Assembly (NCBI RefSeq): GCF_030818775.1 | Contig: NZ_JAUTAU010000001.1 | Coordinates: 1,011,001-1,075,000, forward strand | Origin: Bacillus sp. SORGH_AS_0510 | Lineage (GTDB): Bacteria > Bacillota > Bacilli > Bacillales > Cytobacillaceae | Reading direction: 5' to 3' | DNA: 64,000 nt | In this document: one piece after another, positions 1 to 8,481 of the stretch | Position numbering within the stretch: position 1 is the first letter of the stretch | How the letters are laid out: each line of letters opens with the position of its first letter | Made by a program: the position numbers and the translations under genes | Notes under the pieces: generated by a model | The model's database searches: none | The model's input: only the letters and a program-made list of their open reading frames with translations | Told to the model about the DNA's origin: nothing

Positions 1-170
1 GAGCCAAGTCGCTTGAATTAAAAGAACGGATTGATTATATAAAGAAACATGGTATTCAAGTATATGGTGCTGTAGTGACTGGACCAACATCCGAACTTAG
101 AAAGTTAGAGCAAATGAAGGATGTTCGGGCTATAAAGGTAGGGGAGGTAAAACTATGGAACTGGAAATAA
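1..170 (+). CDS. C-terminal end of a probable anti-sigma factor (Sigma_reg_C-like), partial
   Basis: The first 170 bases are open in frame 3 and encode the last 55 residues of a protein whose start lies outside the window. The tail contains VYGAVVTGPTSELRKL followed by RAIKVGEVKLWNW, which resembles the C-terminal domain of the Bacillus anti-sigma factors with paired sigma-factor-regulator N and C domains. These are usually membrane proteins encoded after an ECF sigma gene. The family call rests on a short remembered motif, so it is tentative. Its stop lies 16 bases inside the next gene, which implies translational coupling. Confidence 0.6.
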   Translation, partial: AKSLELKERIDYIKKHGIQVYGAVVTGPTSELRKLEQMKDVRAIKVGEVKLWNWK

Positions 171-463
171 AGAAGAAGTCCGTGCTTAGTAAATGGATTG
201 GGCTGGCTGGCATTCTTTCGTTTGTTTGGGGGCTATTTTCACTTGCTATACTTAATGCCGCCTTATTATTAAAAACAGAAACCTTTCCCGATTTCTTTTT
301 AATAAAAAATCCCATGTTTGGCATCGTTTTTGGTGTGATAGGACTATTTACGAGAAGGCGGCCAAGGCTTTATGCGTGGTGGGGATTGGGAATCAACGTA
401 TTTATTCTACTCTTTACCTTTCTTATGTTTATGCTTGCCTGGACGATCAATGCGAAACCATAA
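155..463 (+). CDS. small membrane protein, unknown function
   Basis: This 102-residue protein has a lysine-rich start and about three hydrophobic segments (roughly residues 14-38, 52-66 and 75-98), with an RRRPR cluster between the second and third. That indicates a small integral membrane protein. The ATG is preceded by GGGGAGG at good spacing and overlaps the end of the upstream anti-sigma-like gene, so both are probably in one operon and may share a membrane or sigma-related role. I do not recognise a family. Confidence 0.7.
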   Translation: MELEIKKKSVLSKWIGLAGILSFVWGLFSLAILNAALLLKTETFPDFFLIKNPMFGIVFGVIGLFTRRRPRLYAWWGLGINVFILLFTFLMFMLAWTINAKP

Positions 464-478
464 TTCACTATGGGGTCA

Positions 479-521
479 AAAAAGAAGTAAGCGCCACTAC
501 TACTGGGAGCTTACTTCTTTT
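479..521. terminator. bidirectional hairpin terminator
   Basis: An inverted repeat (AAAAGAAGTAAGC ... GCTTACTTCTTTT) lies between two convergent genes and spans the stop codon of the minus-strand gene. A-rich and T-rich flanks make it usable from both sides. Confidence 0.75.
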
Positions 522-1066
522 GCGATGTTATCACCAAAGTTATTCAGGATGAACGTTTCTTCTTCTGCTTTGCTTAAAATGCCAGTTGCTTGCCCGACAG
601 TACCACCTTGGTATTGCCAGAAATAGTTGTGGTCGTCATCGACTGCCGCAAAATTACCTGCTTTCCATTTTTTAAGAATGGCCAGCAATTGGTCTTTTCG
701 GTCAAAGTCACTGTTATTCACAATCTCATACACTCGGTTAATGGTTTCAGGTATCATGGGAATGGCACCCCATTTTTCCTCAGCCTTTACCTTTTGGTGC
801 GTCATTTTATGCATGACTTCAATGACTTTATATTCTGAGCTGGTATTGTCAATCCCGATATCATACTGAATGCCGCCAATTGTATCTGTTTGTTCGCTGT
901 CCTTATCCTCAGGAGTAGTTGAATCATCCACAGTTTCCACAGCCACTTTGTCTTGTTTGTTTCCGGAGACGGCCTCGCTGTTGATAACTTTATTGGCTCC
1001 ATAGATGCCGCCAATTAAAACTAGTAAAACAATGGACGGAATAATCCACACTTTCTTCACAACCAT
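500..1066 (-). CDS. DUF6241-like membrane-anchored or secreted protein
   Basis: This is a 188-residue protein. An N-terminal hydrophobic segment (about residues 6-24) after KK looks like a signal anchor. It is followed by an acidic, Ser/Thr-rich linker (about 30-65) and a C-terminal domain of about 115 residues with conserved-looking blocks EVMHKMTHQKV and YFWQYQGGTVGQATG. This resembles DUF6241 proteins of Bacilli as I remember them; the function of that family is unknown to me. The domain would sit outside the membrane. The start is supported by a GGGGATGG-type ribosome binding site. It stands alone, convergent with the upstream membrane-protein gene. Confidence 0.65.
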   Translation of the reverse strand: MVVKKVWIIPSIVLLVLIGGIYGANKVINSEAVSGNKQDKVAVETVDDSTTPEDKDSEQTDTIGGIQYDIGIDNTSSEYKVIEVMHKMTHQKVKAEEKWGAIPMIPETINRVYEIVNNSDFDRKDQLLAILKKWKAGNFAAVDDDHNYFWQYQGGTVGQATGILSKAEEETFILNNFGDNIAKEVSSQ

Positions 1067-1085
1067 CCCCCTATGCCTGTTTCAT

Positions 1086-1312
1086 ATAATAAGAATGTAA
1101 AAAATACGACTTCGATAATTGTCCAGCTCCAGCGCCTAGCCAGTTTTCAACCTGAATATGCTACCTTGATTATCTTGTAACAATCATGGCTTGATAAAGC
1201 GATGATTGTTACAGCTCGGGTCCAATAACCTTCTGCAAGAAAAGTCAAAGAGCGACTTTTCTTGCAGAAGAACATTTGCCTGTCGGGGCTGATCAAGGCG
1301 CTTGCGCTTTTC
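1086..1312 (+). repeat. dispersed repeat A, copy 1 (long form)
   Basis: The conserved 5' part runs from TATAAT-AAGAA through ATTGTCCAGCTCCAGCGCC, and the 3' end is GGGGCTGATCAAGGCGCT. The terminal stem is AGCGCC/GGCGCT. A first internal hairpin (TGTAACAATCAT/ATGATTGTTACA) is present only in long forms. A second hairpin (CTTCTGCAAGAAAAGTC and its perfect complement, 17 bp) is present in all copies in some form. The element lies between two minus-strand genes. Five other copies lie at 3698, 4708, 25225, 49272 and 60044, all in this orientation. Confidence 0.9.
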
Positions 1313-1348
1313 TTTCTTTTTTTCCTTTTATTTTACATGTTTCTAGTG

Positions 1349-1381
1349 AAAAAAGCTTGTAGGAAGTCTACAAGCTTTTTA
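1349..1381. terminator. perfect inverted-repeat terminator
   Basis: AAAAAGCTTGTAG and its exact complement flank a 5-base loop, with A and T runs on the two sides. It probably ends the minus-strand rocB-like transcript, which would then carry repeat B copy 1 in its 3' untranslated region. Confidence 0.8.
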
Positions 1382-1403
1382 AAATATTGCTCTATTACAT
1401 AGT

Positions 1404-1591
1404 TGTTGATTTCCGCTCCAGGCGCGAGCGGTTCGTGGGTGTTTCGGAGAGCCTCCTCGGCGCTAGCGCCTGCGGGGTCTCTCCTGAACCATACTCCCAC
1501 AGGACATTGAATAAGCTTCATCGAATATTCACCGCACGAAGGAAATGCGATAGCATTTTCGAGGATCGAGCGCCTTCCGCTCCAATCAACA
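1404..1591 (+). repeat. dispersed repeat B, copy 1
   Basis: This ~188-bp element starts TGTTGATT/TTGTTGATT and ends AATCAACA, so it has an 8-bp terminal inverted repeat. The inner arms GGAGCGGAA and TTCCGCTCC are also complementary. The middle carries a GC-rich stretch with GGGGTCTC and CTGTGGGAGTATGG-type blocks. Other copies are at 6434 (reverse), 28393 (same orientation) and 51749 (reverse). The open frames inside it are not considered genes. Confidence 0.9.
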
Positions 1592-1606
1592 AGAGCATTA
1601 AAATAG

Positions 1607-3259
1607 CTATTTGTTTAAAACTTTCTGAATCACTAGGTTAGTTAGGTTCGGTACGACTTCTAGTGAGTAGGTCATTTCCATTCGTTCTAGTTTTTTGTGG
1701 GCATCTAGGCCGTAGGGTCCGATGTTGATGACGGGTACGTTGATGTCGCGGATGTCTTGGTAATCAACAAAAAGCTTCGTTCCCCAGCCAGGGTTGTTGT
1801 TGGTTTCTGCCTTAATACCTGCATCATCATCACTCAGCGCGACAAAGCTCATGTCCGAGATATACGGGAAGAAATTCCGCGTCACAATCGGATGTGGATA
1901 GTGCGGCTGCATTTCTTCCACCGCTTCATCCAAGGCATGGATTAAGTTCCATTCATCCTCTGTTTTTCCAGACAATTCAATCCTAGGAGAATATAAGGAC
2001 GAGTAAAATAGAATAATCGCCGGACTCTTATCCTTCATCCATTTCCACGCTTCCTCTACCACTCGTGCAGCAAACATCCGCGTATCTAACTCGGGATTAT
2101 TAACAAGTTTTTCCTTAAACTCGTTCATATGCGAAGTGAACGCTTCACCGTGTTCTTCCACTAATAGCTGCTCCATTTCCTCATAGGTCATGACTCTCGA
2201 CTTCCAAGGATGCTTGACATAAGGTTCGCCGCTTAATGCACTGAACTGCTTATATCTTTCTTCAAAAGACATCAATGCATTAGTAAAAGCAATATCGGCC
2301 TGTATTCTTAATTTTTCAAGCACGTCCTTCGGAGACCAGGAGTGAATAAAGAAATTATAATAAACATAGGCAGCCAAAGCTGTTTGTACCGTATAAGATG
2401 GCTTCAAATCTGTTTGTTTTAACGAAACAGGCGGCACCGTCGTTTCGCCTAAAGCTTCGTTACATAGCTCTGGATTGTAGTTGATTTGTCGAGTTAACTC
2501 GGCAGCAATAAAGTTCGGATCGAGTCCTTCAAAGGCAGAGCCTACATGTGTTTCTGCACCTGTAATAAAGAACGATGGCAGCAATTTTCCGACTGTGCCT
2601 TTATAGATATACCGATTGTCATCGCCTTCATAGCGTGGCGCAACGAAGTCGGCATTAATCGCAGCGCAATAGGCGAAATCATGTTCATTTTTCCAGCGTT
2701 TCAATGTTTTTAAAGCAGAAAGGACACCATGTGAGCTATCTTCCTCATCACATTCTGCTAAAAGAACCAGGTTTCCGTCTAATTCTTCTGGGTGTTCAGA
2801 GTAATATTTTAAGAGATAGAGATGACTGGCAACCCCGCTTTTCATATCGAGAACGCCGCGGCCAAACAACCAATCTCCGGACTGTAAATGGTCTTTTGCG
2901 GAAGTTGGCAGCTCTTCATTTTTCAAGGATTCCATCAGCTCATCTGGAAAGCAGGCCTGATCCTTCAGATGGGTAAAATCCTCGATACCGACTGTATCCG
3001 TATGCCCCATAAGGATCACGGTGCGATTGCTCGAACCCTTTGTTCCTTTGACAAATGCAAGTACATTATAACGTTCTTGAAGATCGTTGTGGGTTTGCTC
3101 TAACACAAGTTGACTTGGATTCTGTGAAAAATAGGGCCAAGAGGAAATCAAAGAATATAAAGACTGGGCAATGGCTTTTTCCCCATAGGTATTAACGACA
3201 CTTTCAATGTTTACGAGCTGTTTTGTGAATGCCAGGACATCCTCACGACATTGCAACAT
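1607..3259 (-). CDS. rocB: M20 family peptidase, RocB type
   Basis: The 550-residue protein is close to B. subtilis RocB (about 566 residues), a cytoplasmic M20-family protein linked to arginine catabolism whose exact reaction is not settled. Metal-site motifs of the family are visible: GHTDTVG (residues 85-91), GRGVLDMKSG (133-142, metal Asp 138) and AECDEEDSS (about 171-179, general base and metal Glu). A C-terminal part containing NNNPGWG and HKKLERM matches the RocB subgroup rather than the shorter dipeptidases. The gene stands alone, with no arginase or ornithine genes nearby. The ATG is preceded by a weak AGAAAAGAAGG-type site. Confidence 0.85.
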   Translation of the reverse strand: MLQCREDVLAFTKQLVNIESVVNTYGEKAIAQSLYSLISSWPYFSQNPSQLVLEQTHNDLQERYNVLAFVKGTKGSSNRTVILMGHTDTVGIEDFTHLKDQACFPDELMESLKNEELPTSAKDHLQSGDWLFGRGVLDMKSGVASHLYLLKYYSEHPEELDGNLVLLAECDEEDSSHGVLSALKTLKRWKNEHDFAYCAAINADFVAPRYEGDDNRYIYKGTVGKLLPSFFITGAETHVGSAFEGLDPNFIAAELTRQINYNPELCNEALGETTVPPVSLKQTDLKPSYTVQTALAAYVYYNFFIHSWSPKDVLEKLRIQADIAFTNALMSFEERYKQFSALSGEPYVKHPWKSRVMTYEEMEQLLVEEHGEAFTSHMNEFKEKLVNNPELDTRMFAARVVEEAWKWMKDKSPAIILFYSSLYSPRIELSGKTEDEWNLIHALDEAVEEMQPHYPHPIVTRNFFPYISDMSFVALSDDDAGIKAETNNNPGWGTKLFVDYQDIRDINVPVINIGPYGLDAHKKLERMEMTYSLEVVPNLTNLVIQKVLNK

Positions 3260-3373
3260 AAGTCTAACCTTCTTTTCTAGTAATTTGGAAAATTGTATTT
3301 TAGAAAAATGTATCTCAAGATAAAAATGCCGTCAAGACTTTTCATTTGGTTAGAAATTCCATTAAAAACATTA

Positions 3374-3402
3374 TTGCATTTGTTAGAATATTTCTTTATA
3401 CT
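3374..3402 (+). promoter_or_regulatory. sigma-A promoter for the lysine riboswitch leader
   Basis: TTGCAT (3374-3379) and TATACT (3397-3402) are separated by 17 bases. Transcription would start near 3409, about 30 bases upstream of the riboswitch aptamer. Confidence 0.7.
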
Positions 3403-3439
3403 GAAAATTGTTTCGTCAAACTAAATATAAAAATCCTCG

Positions 3440-3632
3440 TCTTTAAGCATTAGATGGGGTAGAGGTCGCGATTTTTATTAGTATCCTATGGGAGATTCAG
3501 TGAAATCTATGAAAATAGGAAAAAGGATCAATCGCCGAAGCTTCTGAAATCACTTTTTTCAGAAAGCTGGGTCTGCACTCGAATAGGGGCAGAACTGTCA
3601 CAGTTCCTTGGAATTGTGGAGAACTATCTTCA
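3440..3632 (+). ncRNA. lysine riboswitch (L-box)
   Basis: The leader carries the ordered L-box blocks: AGAGGTCGCG, then AGTATCCTATGGGAGATT, ATCGCCGAAG, GCTGGGTCTGC, GGCAGAACTGTCA and TGGAGAACTATCT. These are the conserved core pieces of the lysine-binding aptamer. It is followed by a strong terminator and then an amino-acid ABC transporter. By established knowledge, lysine binding would favour termination, so the transporter should be made when lysine is scarce. Confidence 0.93.
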
Positions 3633-3658
3633 CCAATGCTGAATGATGAGGGTGTGCC

Positions 3659-3694
3659 AAGCACCGTCATACGCAAATGTGACGGTGCTTTTTA
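3659..3694 (+). terminator. riboswitch-controlled terminator
   Basis: AGCACCGTCA and TGACGGTGCT flank a short loop and are followed by TTTTTATT. It lies directly 3' of the lysine aptamer and is the likely expression platform. Confidence 0.88.
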
Positions 3695-3697
3695 TTG

Positions 3698-3850
3698 TAA
3701 TAAGATATGAAGTTTGACTTTGAAAATTGTCTGGCTTCAGCGCCTAGCCCCTCGGGTCAAATAACCTTCGGCAATAAAAGTCAAAGTGCGGACTTTTTTT
3801 GCCGAAGAACATTTGCCTATCGGGGCTGGTCAAGGCGCTTACGCTTTTCT
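3698..3850 (+). repeat. dispersed repeat A, copy 2 (short form)
   Basis: This short form lacks the TGTAACAATCAT hairpin. The variable hairpin arms are CTTCGGCAATAAAAGTC and GACTTTTTTTGCCGAAG (one mismatch in 17). It lies between the riboswitch terminator and the start codon of the binding-protein gene, so it is part of that mRNA leader. An open frame continues upstream through it, which would make a naive gene start too early. Confidence 0.9.
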
Positions 3851-3868
3851 AATCAGGGGGGAATATTT

Positions 3869-4666
3869 ATGAAAAAGTTTGCAATTTTATTAGCTGCAGC
3901 AATGATGTTACTTTTATCAGCTTGTGGCACAGAGAAGGCTGATGGCGAAAAGTCAGCAAAAGCTAGCAGCGGTAAGCATGAATTAGTGAAAAAAGGTGCC
4001 TTAACGTTCTCGATGACTGGGCAATATCCACCGCTTAACTTTAAAAAAGACGGTAAATTAACTGGATTCGACGTTGAAATCGGAACAGAAATTGCGAAGC
4101 GAATCGGCCTTGAAGCTAACCCAGTAACCAATCCATGGGAAACGATTATTCAAGGGTTAAAGGCAAAGAAATATGATGCGATTATCGGAAGTATGACAGC
4201 TACACCTGAACGTGATAAGCAAGTAGACTTCACCAATCCTTATTACCTATCTGGTGCACAAATTTTTGTAGCGGAAGGCAACACAGATATTCAATCAAAG
4301 GAGGACCTGAAAGGGAAAACGATTGGGGTTATCCAAGCGAGCACATGGAAAGACATGGCCGAGGATTTATCTGATCAAGTAAAAGGCTATCCAACAGACG
4401 TCAATGCCCTTCAAGACTTGGCACTGGGCCGTTTAGACGCAGTTATCACTGACAAAATTGTTGGGGTAAGTGCGAAAAATGAAAAGGGCTTAAAAATTAA
4501 AGCAATTGGTGAATTATTAAATGAAGACCGTGTAAGTGTAGCGGTTGCTGAGGGTAATAAAGAGCTAGCTGACAAAATCAACGATGCCATCCAATCCATG
4601 ATTGACGACGGTACATACGAAAAAATCAGCATGAAATGGTTCAACACCAACGTAATGGAAAAGTAA
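3869..4666 (+). CDS. amino-acid (probably lysine) ABC transporter substrate-binding lipoprotein
   Basis: This 265-residue protein of the periplasmic-binding family 3 (SBP_bac_3) is a lipoprotein: MKKFAILLAAAMMLLLSACG gives a lipobox with the lipidated Cys at residue 19. The mature part shows family blocks TGQYPPLNF, GFDVEIGTEIAKR, DAIIGSMTATPER and AVAEGNKELADKINDAI. I chose ATG 3869, which follows GGGGGGAA, rather than the upstream frame that runs through repeat A. The sequence alone would be called glutamine- or polar-amino-acid-binding. The lysine riboswitch upstream makes lysine the likely ligand (inference). Confidence 0.92.
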   Translation: MKKFAILLAAAMMLLLSACGTEKADGEKSAKASSGKHELVKKGALTFSMTGQYPPLNFKKDGKLTGFDVEIGTEIAKRIGLEANPVTNPWETIIQGLKAKKYDAIIGSMTATPERDKQVDFTNPYYLSGAQIFVAEGNTDIQSKEDLKGKTIGVIQASTWKDMAEDLSDQVKGYPTDVNALQDLALGRLDAVITDKIVGVSAKNEKGLKIKAIGELLNEDRVSVAVAEGNKELADKINDAIQSMIDDGTYEKISMKWFNTNVMEK

Positions 4667-4681
4667 GAAATTGTGTCGAAG

Positions 4682-4694
4682 GGGGACTGTCCCC
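4682..4694. repeat. 13-bp palindrome GGGGACTGTCCCC
   Basis: A short perfect palindrome directly after the binding-protein stop codon, followed by TTTTAAA. It resembles the other 13-bp palindromes at 21182, 54687, 57009 and 59986. It may be a weak terminator or a short dispersed repeat. Confidence 0.5.
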
Positions 4695-4707
4695 TTTTAA
4701 ATTAGAT

Positions 4708-4930
4708 TATAAGAAAATAAATTCGACTTTGAGAATTGTCCAGCTCCAGCGCCTAGCCAGTTTTCACCCTGAATACTCTACATTGAGTATCTTGTAACAA
4801 TCATGGCTTGATAAAGCGATGATTGTTACAGCTCGGGTCAAATAACCTTCAGCAAGAAAAGTCAAAGAACGACTTTTCTTGCTGAAGAACATTTGCCTGT
4901 CGGGGCTGATCAAGGCGCTTGCGCTTTTCT
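4708..4930 (+). repeat. dispersed repeat A, copy 3 (long form)
   Basis: The long form contains the TGTAACAATCAT hairpin. The variable hairpin arms are CTTCAGCAAGAAAAGTC and a perfect 17-bp complement. It lies inside the transporter operon between the binding-protein and permease genes and ends just before the permease ribosome binding site. Confidence 0.9.
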
Positions 4931-4948
4931 TAATAGGAGGTATGCCTC

Positions 4949-5632
4949 GTGGTTTTTTTAGATAATATTATTAGTATTTTTAGTGAGCATGGAATTGCTT
5001 TTTTGAAAGCTTCTTGGATGACAATCTCTATTACAGCGATCTCTCTATTATTTGCGATGGTGATTGGGATTATTTTTGCTGCTTTTAAGATTTCCACTAG
5101 TAAAATCTTAAATCGCATTGCCGACATTTATATTGGCATTATTCGTGGAACCCCGCTCATTGTTCAGATTATGTTTTTATACTATGGTCTTGCCAACATC
5201 GTGAACTTGGACAGCTTTACGGCAGGGGCATTGGCCTTGGGGATTCACACAGGCGCATATATCGCAGAAATTTTCAGAGGGGCTGTCCAATCGATTGATC
5301 GCGGCCAGATGGAAGCAGCAAGGTCGCTTGGTATGAACTATTCCCTCGCGATGAGAAGGATTATTTTCCCACAGGCTTTCAAAAGATCAATTCCGGCCCT
5401 TGCCAATCAGTTCATCATCGGGTTAAAGGATTCTTCGCTTGTCGCCTATATTGCGGTGACCGATTTGTATAATACGGCTCTTAGTGTACAAGGGGAAAAC
5501 TATATGCCTTTCGAAACGTATTTTGTCGTTGGAATCTATTACTTAATCATCGTCTTCATTTTCACATGGGTGGCGAACCTGATTGAAAAGAAACTCGACG
5601 TGAGTAAGCCGAAGGAGGTCCGTGGCGCATGA
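4949..5632 (+). CDS. amino-acid (probably lysine) ABC transporter permease
   Basis: This 227-residue integral membrane protein of the His/Glu/Gln permease family has about five transmembrane segments. The loop that contacts the ATPase is visible as [28 protein letters not shown] (about residues 127-154, written in two parts by the EAA motif and the IIFPQA block). The start is GTG 4949, eight bases after AGGAGG (4935-4940). An ATG at 4942 is out of frame and too close to that site. It shares an ATGA overlap with the ATPase gene. It is separated from the binding-protein gene by repeat A copy 3. Confidence 0.92.
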   Translation: MVFLDNIISIFSEHGIAFLKASWMTISITAISLLFAMVIGIIFAAFKISTSKILNRIADIYIGIIRGTPLIVQIMFLYYGLANIVNLDSFTAGALALGIHTGAYIAEIFRGAVQSIDRGQMEAARSLGMNYSLAMRRIIFPQAFKRSIPALANQFIIGLKDSSLVAYIAVTDLYNTALSVQGENYMPFETYFVVGIYYLIIVFIFTWVANLIEKKLDVSKPKEVRGA

Positions 5633-6351
5633 TTCAAGTTCGTAATCTATCAAAATCCTTTGGTAAGCTGGACGTGTTAAAGAAGATAGACCTGGAGATT
5701 AAGGAACAAGAAGTCGTCGTTCTAATTGGTGCCAGCGGCTCTGGAAAAAGTACATTGCTTCGCTGCTTGAACTTTCTAGAGGTAGCAGAGCAAGGAGAAA
5801 TTATGATTGACGCTGAGACAATCGATCTTGCGAAAACCAACTTAAATAAAGTCCGAGAAAAGGTAGGAATGGTGTTTCAGCACTTCAATCTTTTCCCGCA
5901 TAAAACGGTGTTAGAAAACATTATCGAAGCACCTGTATATGTGAAAAAAGTGACGAAGGAAGAGGCCGGTGCCCAAGCGTTGACCCTATTGAAAAAGGTA
6001 GGCCTAGCCGATAAGGCGAACTACTATCCGGAGCAGCTGTCAGGCGGACAAAAGCAGCGGGTGGCGATTGCGAGAGCCTTAGCAATGGAACCGAAAGTCA
6101 TGCTGTTTGACGAGCCAACGTCGGCTCTTGATCCTGAACTAGTGGGAGAAGTACTACAGGTTATGAAAGACCTTGCTCGGGAAGGGATGACCATGGTAAT
6201 CGTAACCCATGAAATGGGCTTCGCCCGAGAAGTGGCCGACCGCGTGATCATGTTGGCAGACGGCAATATAATAGAAGAAGGACATCCAAACGAAATCTTC
6301 GTGAACCCCAAACATGAGCGGACACAGAGGTTTTTGAATCAAATCCTATAG
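5629..6351 (+). CDS. amino-acid (probably lysine) ABC transporter ATPase
   Basis: This 240-residue cytoplasmic ATPase is the usual length for the polar amino-acid uptake family (GlnQ/ArtP type). It shows Walker [10 protein letters not shown] (34-42), Q-loop [10 protein letters not shown], signature LSGGQKQR, Walker [13 protein letters not shown] and the switch His in VTHEM. It overlaps the permease gene by four bases (ATGA) and ends in a terminator. With the two upstream genes it makes a complete importer. Confidence 0.94.
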   Translation: MIQVRNLSKSFGKLDVLKKIDLEIKEQEVVVLIGASGSGKSTLLRCLNFLEVAEQGEIMIDAETIDLAKTNLNKVREKVGMVFQHFNLFPHKTVLENIIEAPVYVKKVTKEEAGAQALTLLKKVGLADKANYYPEQLSGGQKQRVAIARALAMEPKVMLFDEPTSALDPELVGEVLQVMKDLAREGMTMVIVTHEMGFAREVADRVIMLADGNIIEEGHPNEIFVNPKHERTQRFLNQIL

Positions 6352-6359
6352 AAAAAGAA

Positions 6360-6389
6360 ATGACGTGCATGGCTGCACGTCATTTTTTG
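6360..6389 (+). terminator. terminator of the ABC transporter operon
   Basis: ATGACGTGCA and TGCACGTCAT flank TGGC and are followed by TTTTTTG, eight bases after the ATPase stop. Confidence 0.88.
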
Positions 6390-6433
6390 CATTATTTTGG
6401 CTATGTTAAAGAGTATAACTGATTTCTTTACCC

Positions 6434-6620
6434 TGTTGATTGGAGCGGAAGGCGAAGATCCTCGAAAATGCTGCGCATTTCCTTCGTGCGATGTTGATTC
6501 GATGAGGATGATTCAATGTCCTGTGGGAGTATGGTTCAGGGGAGACCCCGCAGGCGCTTTTCGCCGAGGAGGCTCGCCGAAACACCCACGAACCGCTCGC
6601 GCCTGGAGTGCAAATCAACA
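6434..6620 (-). repeat. dispersed repeat B, copy 2 (reverse)
   Basis: This is the reverse complement of the copy at 1404, bounded by TGTTGATT and AATCAACA. The open frames on both strands here (70-83 codons) are made of the repeat and are not genes. Confidence 0.9.
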
Positions 6621-6754
6621 GCCAAGTTTAACAGAGCCACTATTTTAACAATGGGTATATTGATTTAGGAAAATAAGGAAAATAGGATGTGGTTAAAATT
6701 AGTAGATTTAAAATATAATCAAGAAAATACCCTAACCTGAGGAGTGATTTCAAA

Positions 6755-7444
6755 ATGCCATTAAGAAATTATACTCTTTTAAAAGGAAAAATTGTGAACA
6801 CTGCTATTGGCAAATCAGGAAAACCTCATTTTGAAATTCATGTTTCAGATGATCAAGAAACGAATTATCGAATCGCTGTTAACATTGAGTCAGGAATGAG
6901 TCCGTCGGAAGTTCTTTACTATGTTAGTGAAAATTTCAACTCAGAACACCTGACAAAATTGCCAGCACTAAAATCTGGATTCACATCCATAACGAACGAT
7001 AACAGGGATATTGCCTTAGACTATGTTAGAGGTGGATTATTCAATCCAAAAGAAATGGTGGCCCTTCCGCCCTTTAAAACCGGTCCTAATAATGATTTAA
7101 AAGAAAAAGTAGAGTTCTACGTAAATGAAGCAATGGAAAATAATGCAGTGATCTATGCGTATGGTGAGGGTTGGGGACCAGAAGAAAATGAGCCGGATAA
7201 ATATTTCGATTTTTTACCTGGTTATGGTGTACACGATATCCATATGAATCAGGGGAATACTGGTAAATGGAAAAATGATGACGGCATCTGGCAAGACGGT
7301 GGCATACTCCTACACTTTGAAGCGGAGAATAAATGGGTGGGAATATTCTTAGCTTTCCAATCTCAATCGTGGTGTACGGATGAAAATGGACATGCCCTTA
7401 AACCAGTAAGAGAGTGTAATCATAAAAATTATAGAAGGTTATAA
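6755..7444 (+). CDS. DUF2278 (YukJ-like) family protein
   Basis: This 229-residue protein resembles B. subtilis YukJ in length and blocks. The opening MPLRNYTLLKGKIVN is followed by HFEIHVSD, YVRGGLFN, YAYGEGWGP, YGVHDIHMNQGN and QDGGILLHF. The last blocks are the conserved part of the family (DUF2278). The HDIHMNQGN patch suggests a polar, possibly metal-binding or catalytic site, but no function is established that I know of. No signal peptide is seen, so it is probably cytoplasmic. The ATG follows GAGGAGTGATTTC. It stands alone with its own terminator. Confidence 0.85.
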   Translation: MPLRNYTLLKGKIVNTAIGKSGKPHFEIHVSDDQETNYRIAVNIESGMSPSEVLYYVSENFNSEHLTKLPALKSGFTSITNDNRDIALDYVRGGLFNPKEMVALPPFKTGPNNDLKEKVEFYVNEAMENNAVIYAYGEGWGPEENEPDKYFDFLPGYGVHDIHMNQGNTGKWKNDDGIWQDGGILLHFEAENKWVGIFLAFQSQSWCTDENGHALKPVRECNHKNYRRL

Positions 7445-7459
7445 TCCGAAAAACAAAGA

Positions 7460-7500
7460 ATGGAGCTTGTCTTTAAAGATAAGCTTCATTTATTTTTTTA
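7460..7500 (+). terminator. terminator after the DUF2278 gene
   Basis: ATGGAGCTTGTCT and AGATAAGCTTCAT form a stem with G-T pairs, followed by a T-rich tail. Confidence 0.7.
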
Positions 7501-7576
7501 GATGTATTAAATTTGTTTCAGCCACAGACCTTGATAGTGTGGTGTTTTTGTCCTGGTCTAATTAAAAGAAGCTGCA

Positions 7577-7750
7577 GGTAAATAGAAGAGGTTTCTAATG
7601 CCCGTGGCAAGGAGAAAAGCACACGATCGGTAAATAGAAGAAGCTTCTAATGCCCGTGGCAAGGAGAAAAGCACACGATCGGTAAATAGAAGAAGCTTCT
7701 AATGCCCGAACCAAGGGTAAAATCACACGACCGGTAAATAGAATGGAAGA
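7577..7750 (+). repeat. 52-bp tandem repeat, locus 1 (3 units plus part of a fourth)
   Basis: Units begin with GGTAA at 7577, 7629, 7681 and 7733, an exact 52-bp period. Each unit has the inverted repeat TAGAAG-AAG-CTTCTA near its start (imperfect in the first unit) and TGCCCG 22 bases after the unit start (degenerate in the third: TGCCCGAA). No gene overlaps it. The same period and layout occur at 42872 and 45955, and the same period at 31928. About 350 bases between 7445 and 7871 hold only this array, a terminator and the next gene's leader. Confidence 0.9.
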
Positions 7751-7871
7751 ATAAAAATACAAAAATGTAATATTTTTCTTTAACATTTTCTTGAATAGAA
7801 GTATAATAGTCTTCCGCATCAAGTGAACACGCCAAGAGACTCAAGTAAATTTCATGAATGGAGTGGATTCC

Positions 7872-8420
7872 ATGATTATCAACCAAAAAGATTTTAATGT
7901 GAAAGAGTTAACCTATACGATTCGACCTGCTATTAAAAGTGATGCAAAAAACTTATCCGAATTGAGAGTTCAGATTGACGGAGAAACCGAAAATATGGAC
8001 AGAGAAAAGGGAGAAGCGTTCATCGATCAAGCTGGTTTTGAAGCATTGATTGAAACGGATACCAATCATCCGAGACGCCTATTTTTGGTGGCAGAAGTGG
8101 ATGGGAGACTAATAGGGTATTCAAGATGTGAAGGGCGTGACTTGAAAAGATTCACACATAAAGTCGAATTTGGATTAGGTGTATTGAAGGATTTCTGGGG
8201 ATATGGGGTTGGAAAAAATCTCATGAAGGAAACCATTTCTTGGGCTGACGCCAACGGTATTAAGAAAATCGAGTTATGTGGTGTACTGGAAACGAATGAG
8301 AATGCGATTGAACTGTATAAAAGACTGGGCTTTGAAATCGAGGGTCTCTTGAAGCAAGATCGAATCCTATCAGACGGAGAATACTATAACACCTATATTA
8401 TGGGGAGATTCATAGAGTAG
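7872..8420 (+). CDS. GNAT family N-acetyltransferase
   Basis: This cytoplasmic protein of 182 residues from ATG 7872 is preceded by GGAGTGG; an in-frame ATG at 7854 is less well placed. GNAT features are visible: an N-terminal IRPAIKSDAKNLSELR helix start, the strand LFLVAEVDGRLIGYSRC, and the acetyl-CoA loop GYGVGKNLM. The later ETNENAIELYKRLGFEIEG block is typical of protein or small-molecule acetyltransferases of the RimI-like type. The acceptor substrate cannot be told from the sequence. Confidence 0.88.
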   Translation: MIINQKDFNVKELTYTIRPAIKSDAKNLSELRVQIDGETENMDREKGEAFIDQAGFEALIETDTNHPRRLFLVAEVDGRLIGYSRCEGRDLKRFTHKVEFGLGVLKDFWGYGVGKNLMKETISWADANGIKKIELCGVLETNENAIELYKRLGFEIEGLLKQDRILSDGEYYNTYIMGRFIE

Positions 8421-8447
8421 TTTGTTACCATACATAATAGAAAAGAG

Positions 8448-8481
8448 AAAGCTGGTCTTAAAAGACCAGCTTCTTGCTTTT
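8448..8481. terminator. hairpin terminator between GNAT and folD
   Basis: AAGCTGGTCT and AGACCAGCTT flank a short loop, followed by CTTGCTTTTTT on the plus strand. It overlaps the folD stop codon, so it ends the plus-strand gene. Confidence 0.75.

Noticed and set aside
1333-1641. Open frames across repeat B copy 1, and similar frames at 6397, 28392 and 51718
   Set aside because: They are encoded by a dispersed repeat in both orientations and lack ribosome binding sites or recognisable products.
3707-3868. Upstream extension of the lysine-binding lipoprotein
   Set aside because: The extra 54 codons are repeat A sequence. The lipoprotein signal starts at ATG 3869, which has its own ribosome binding site.
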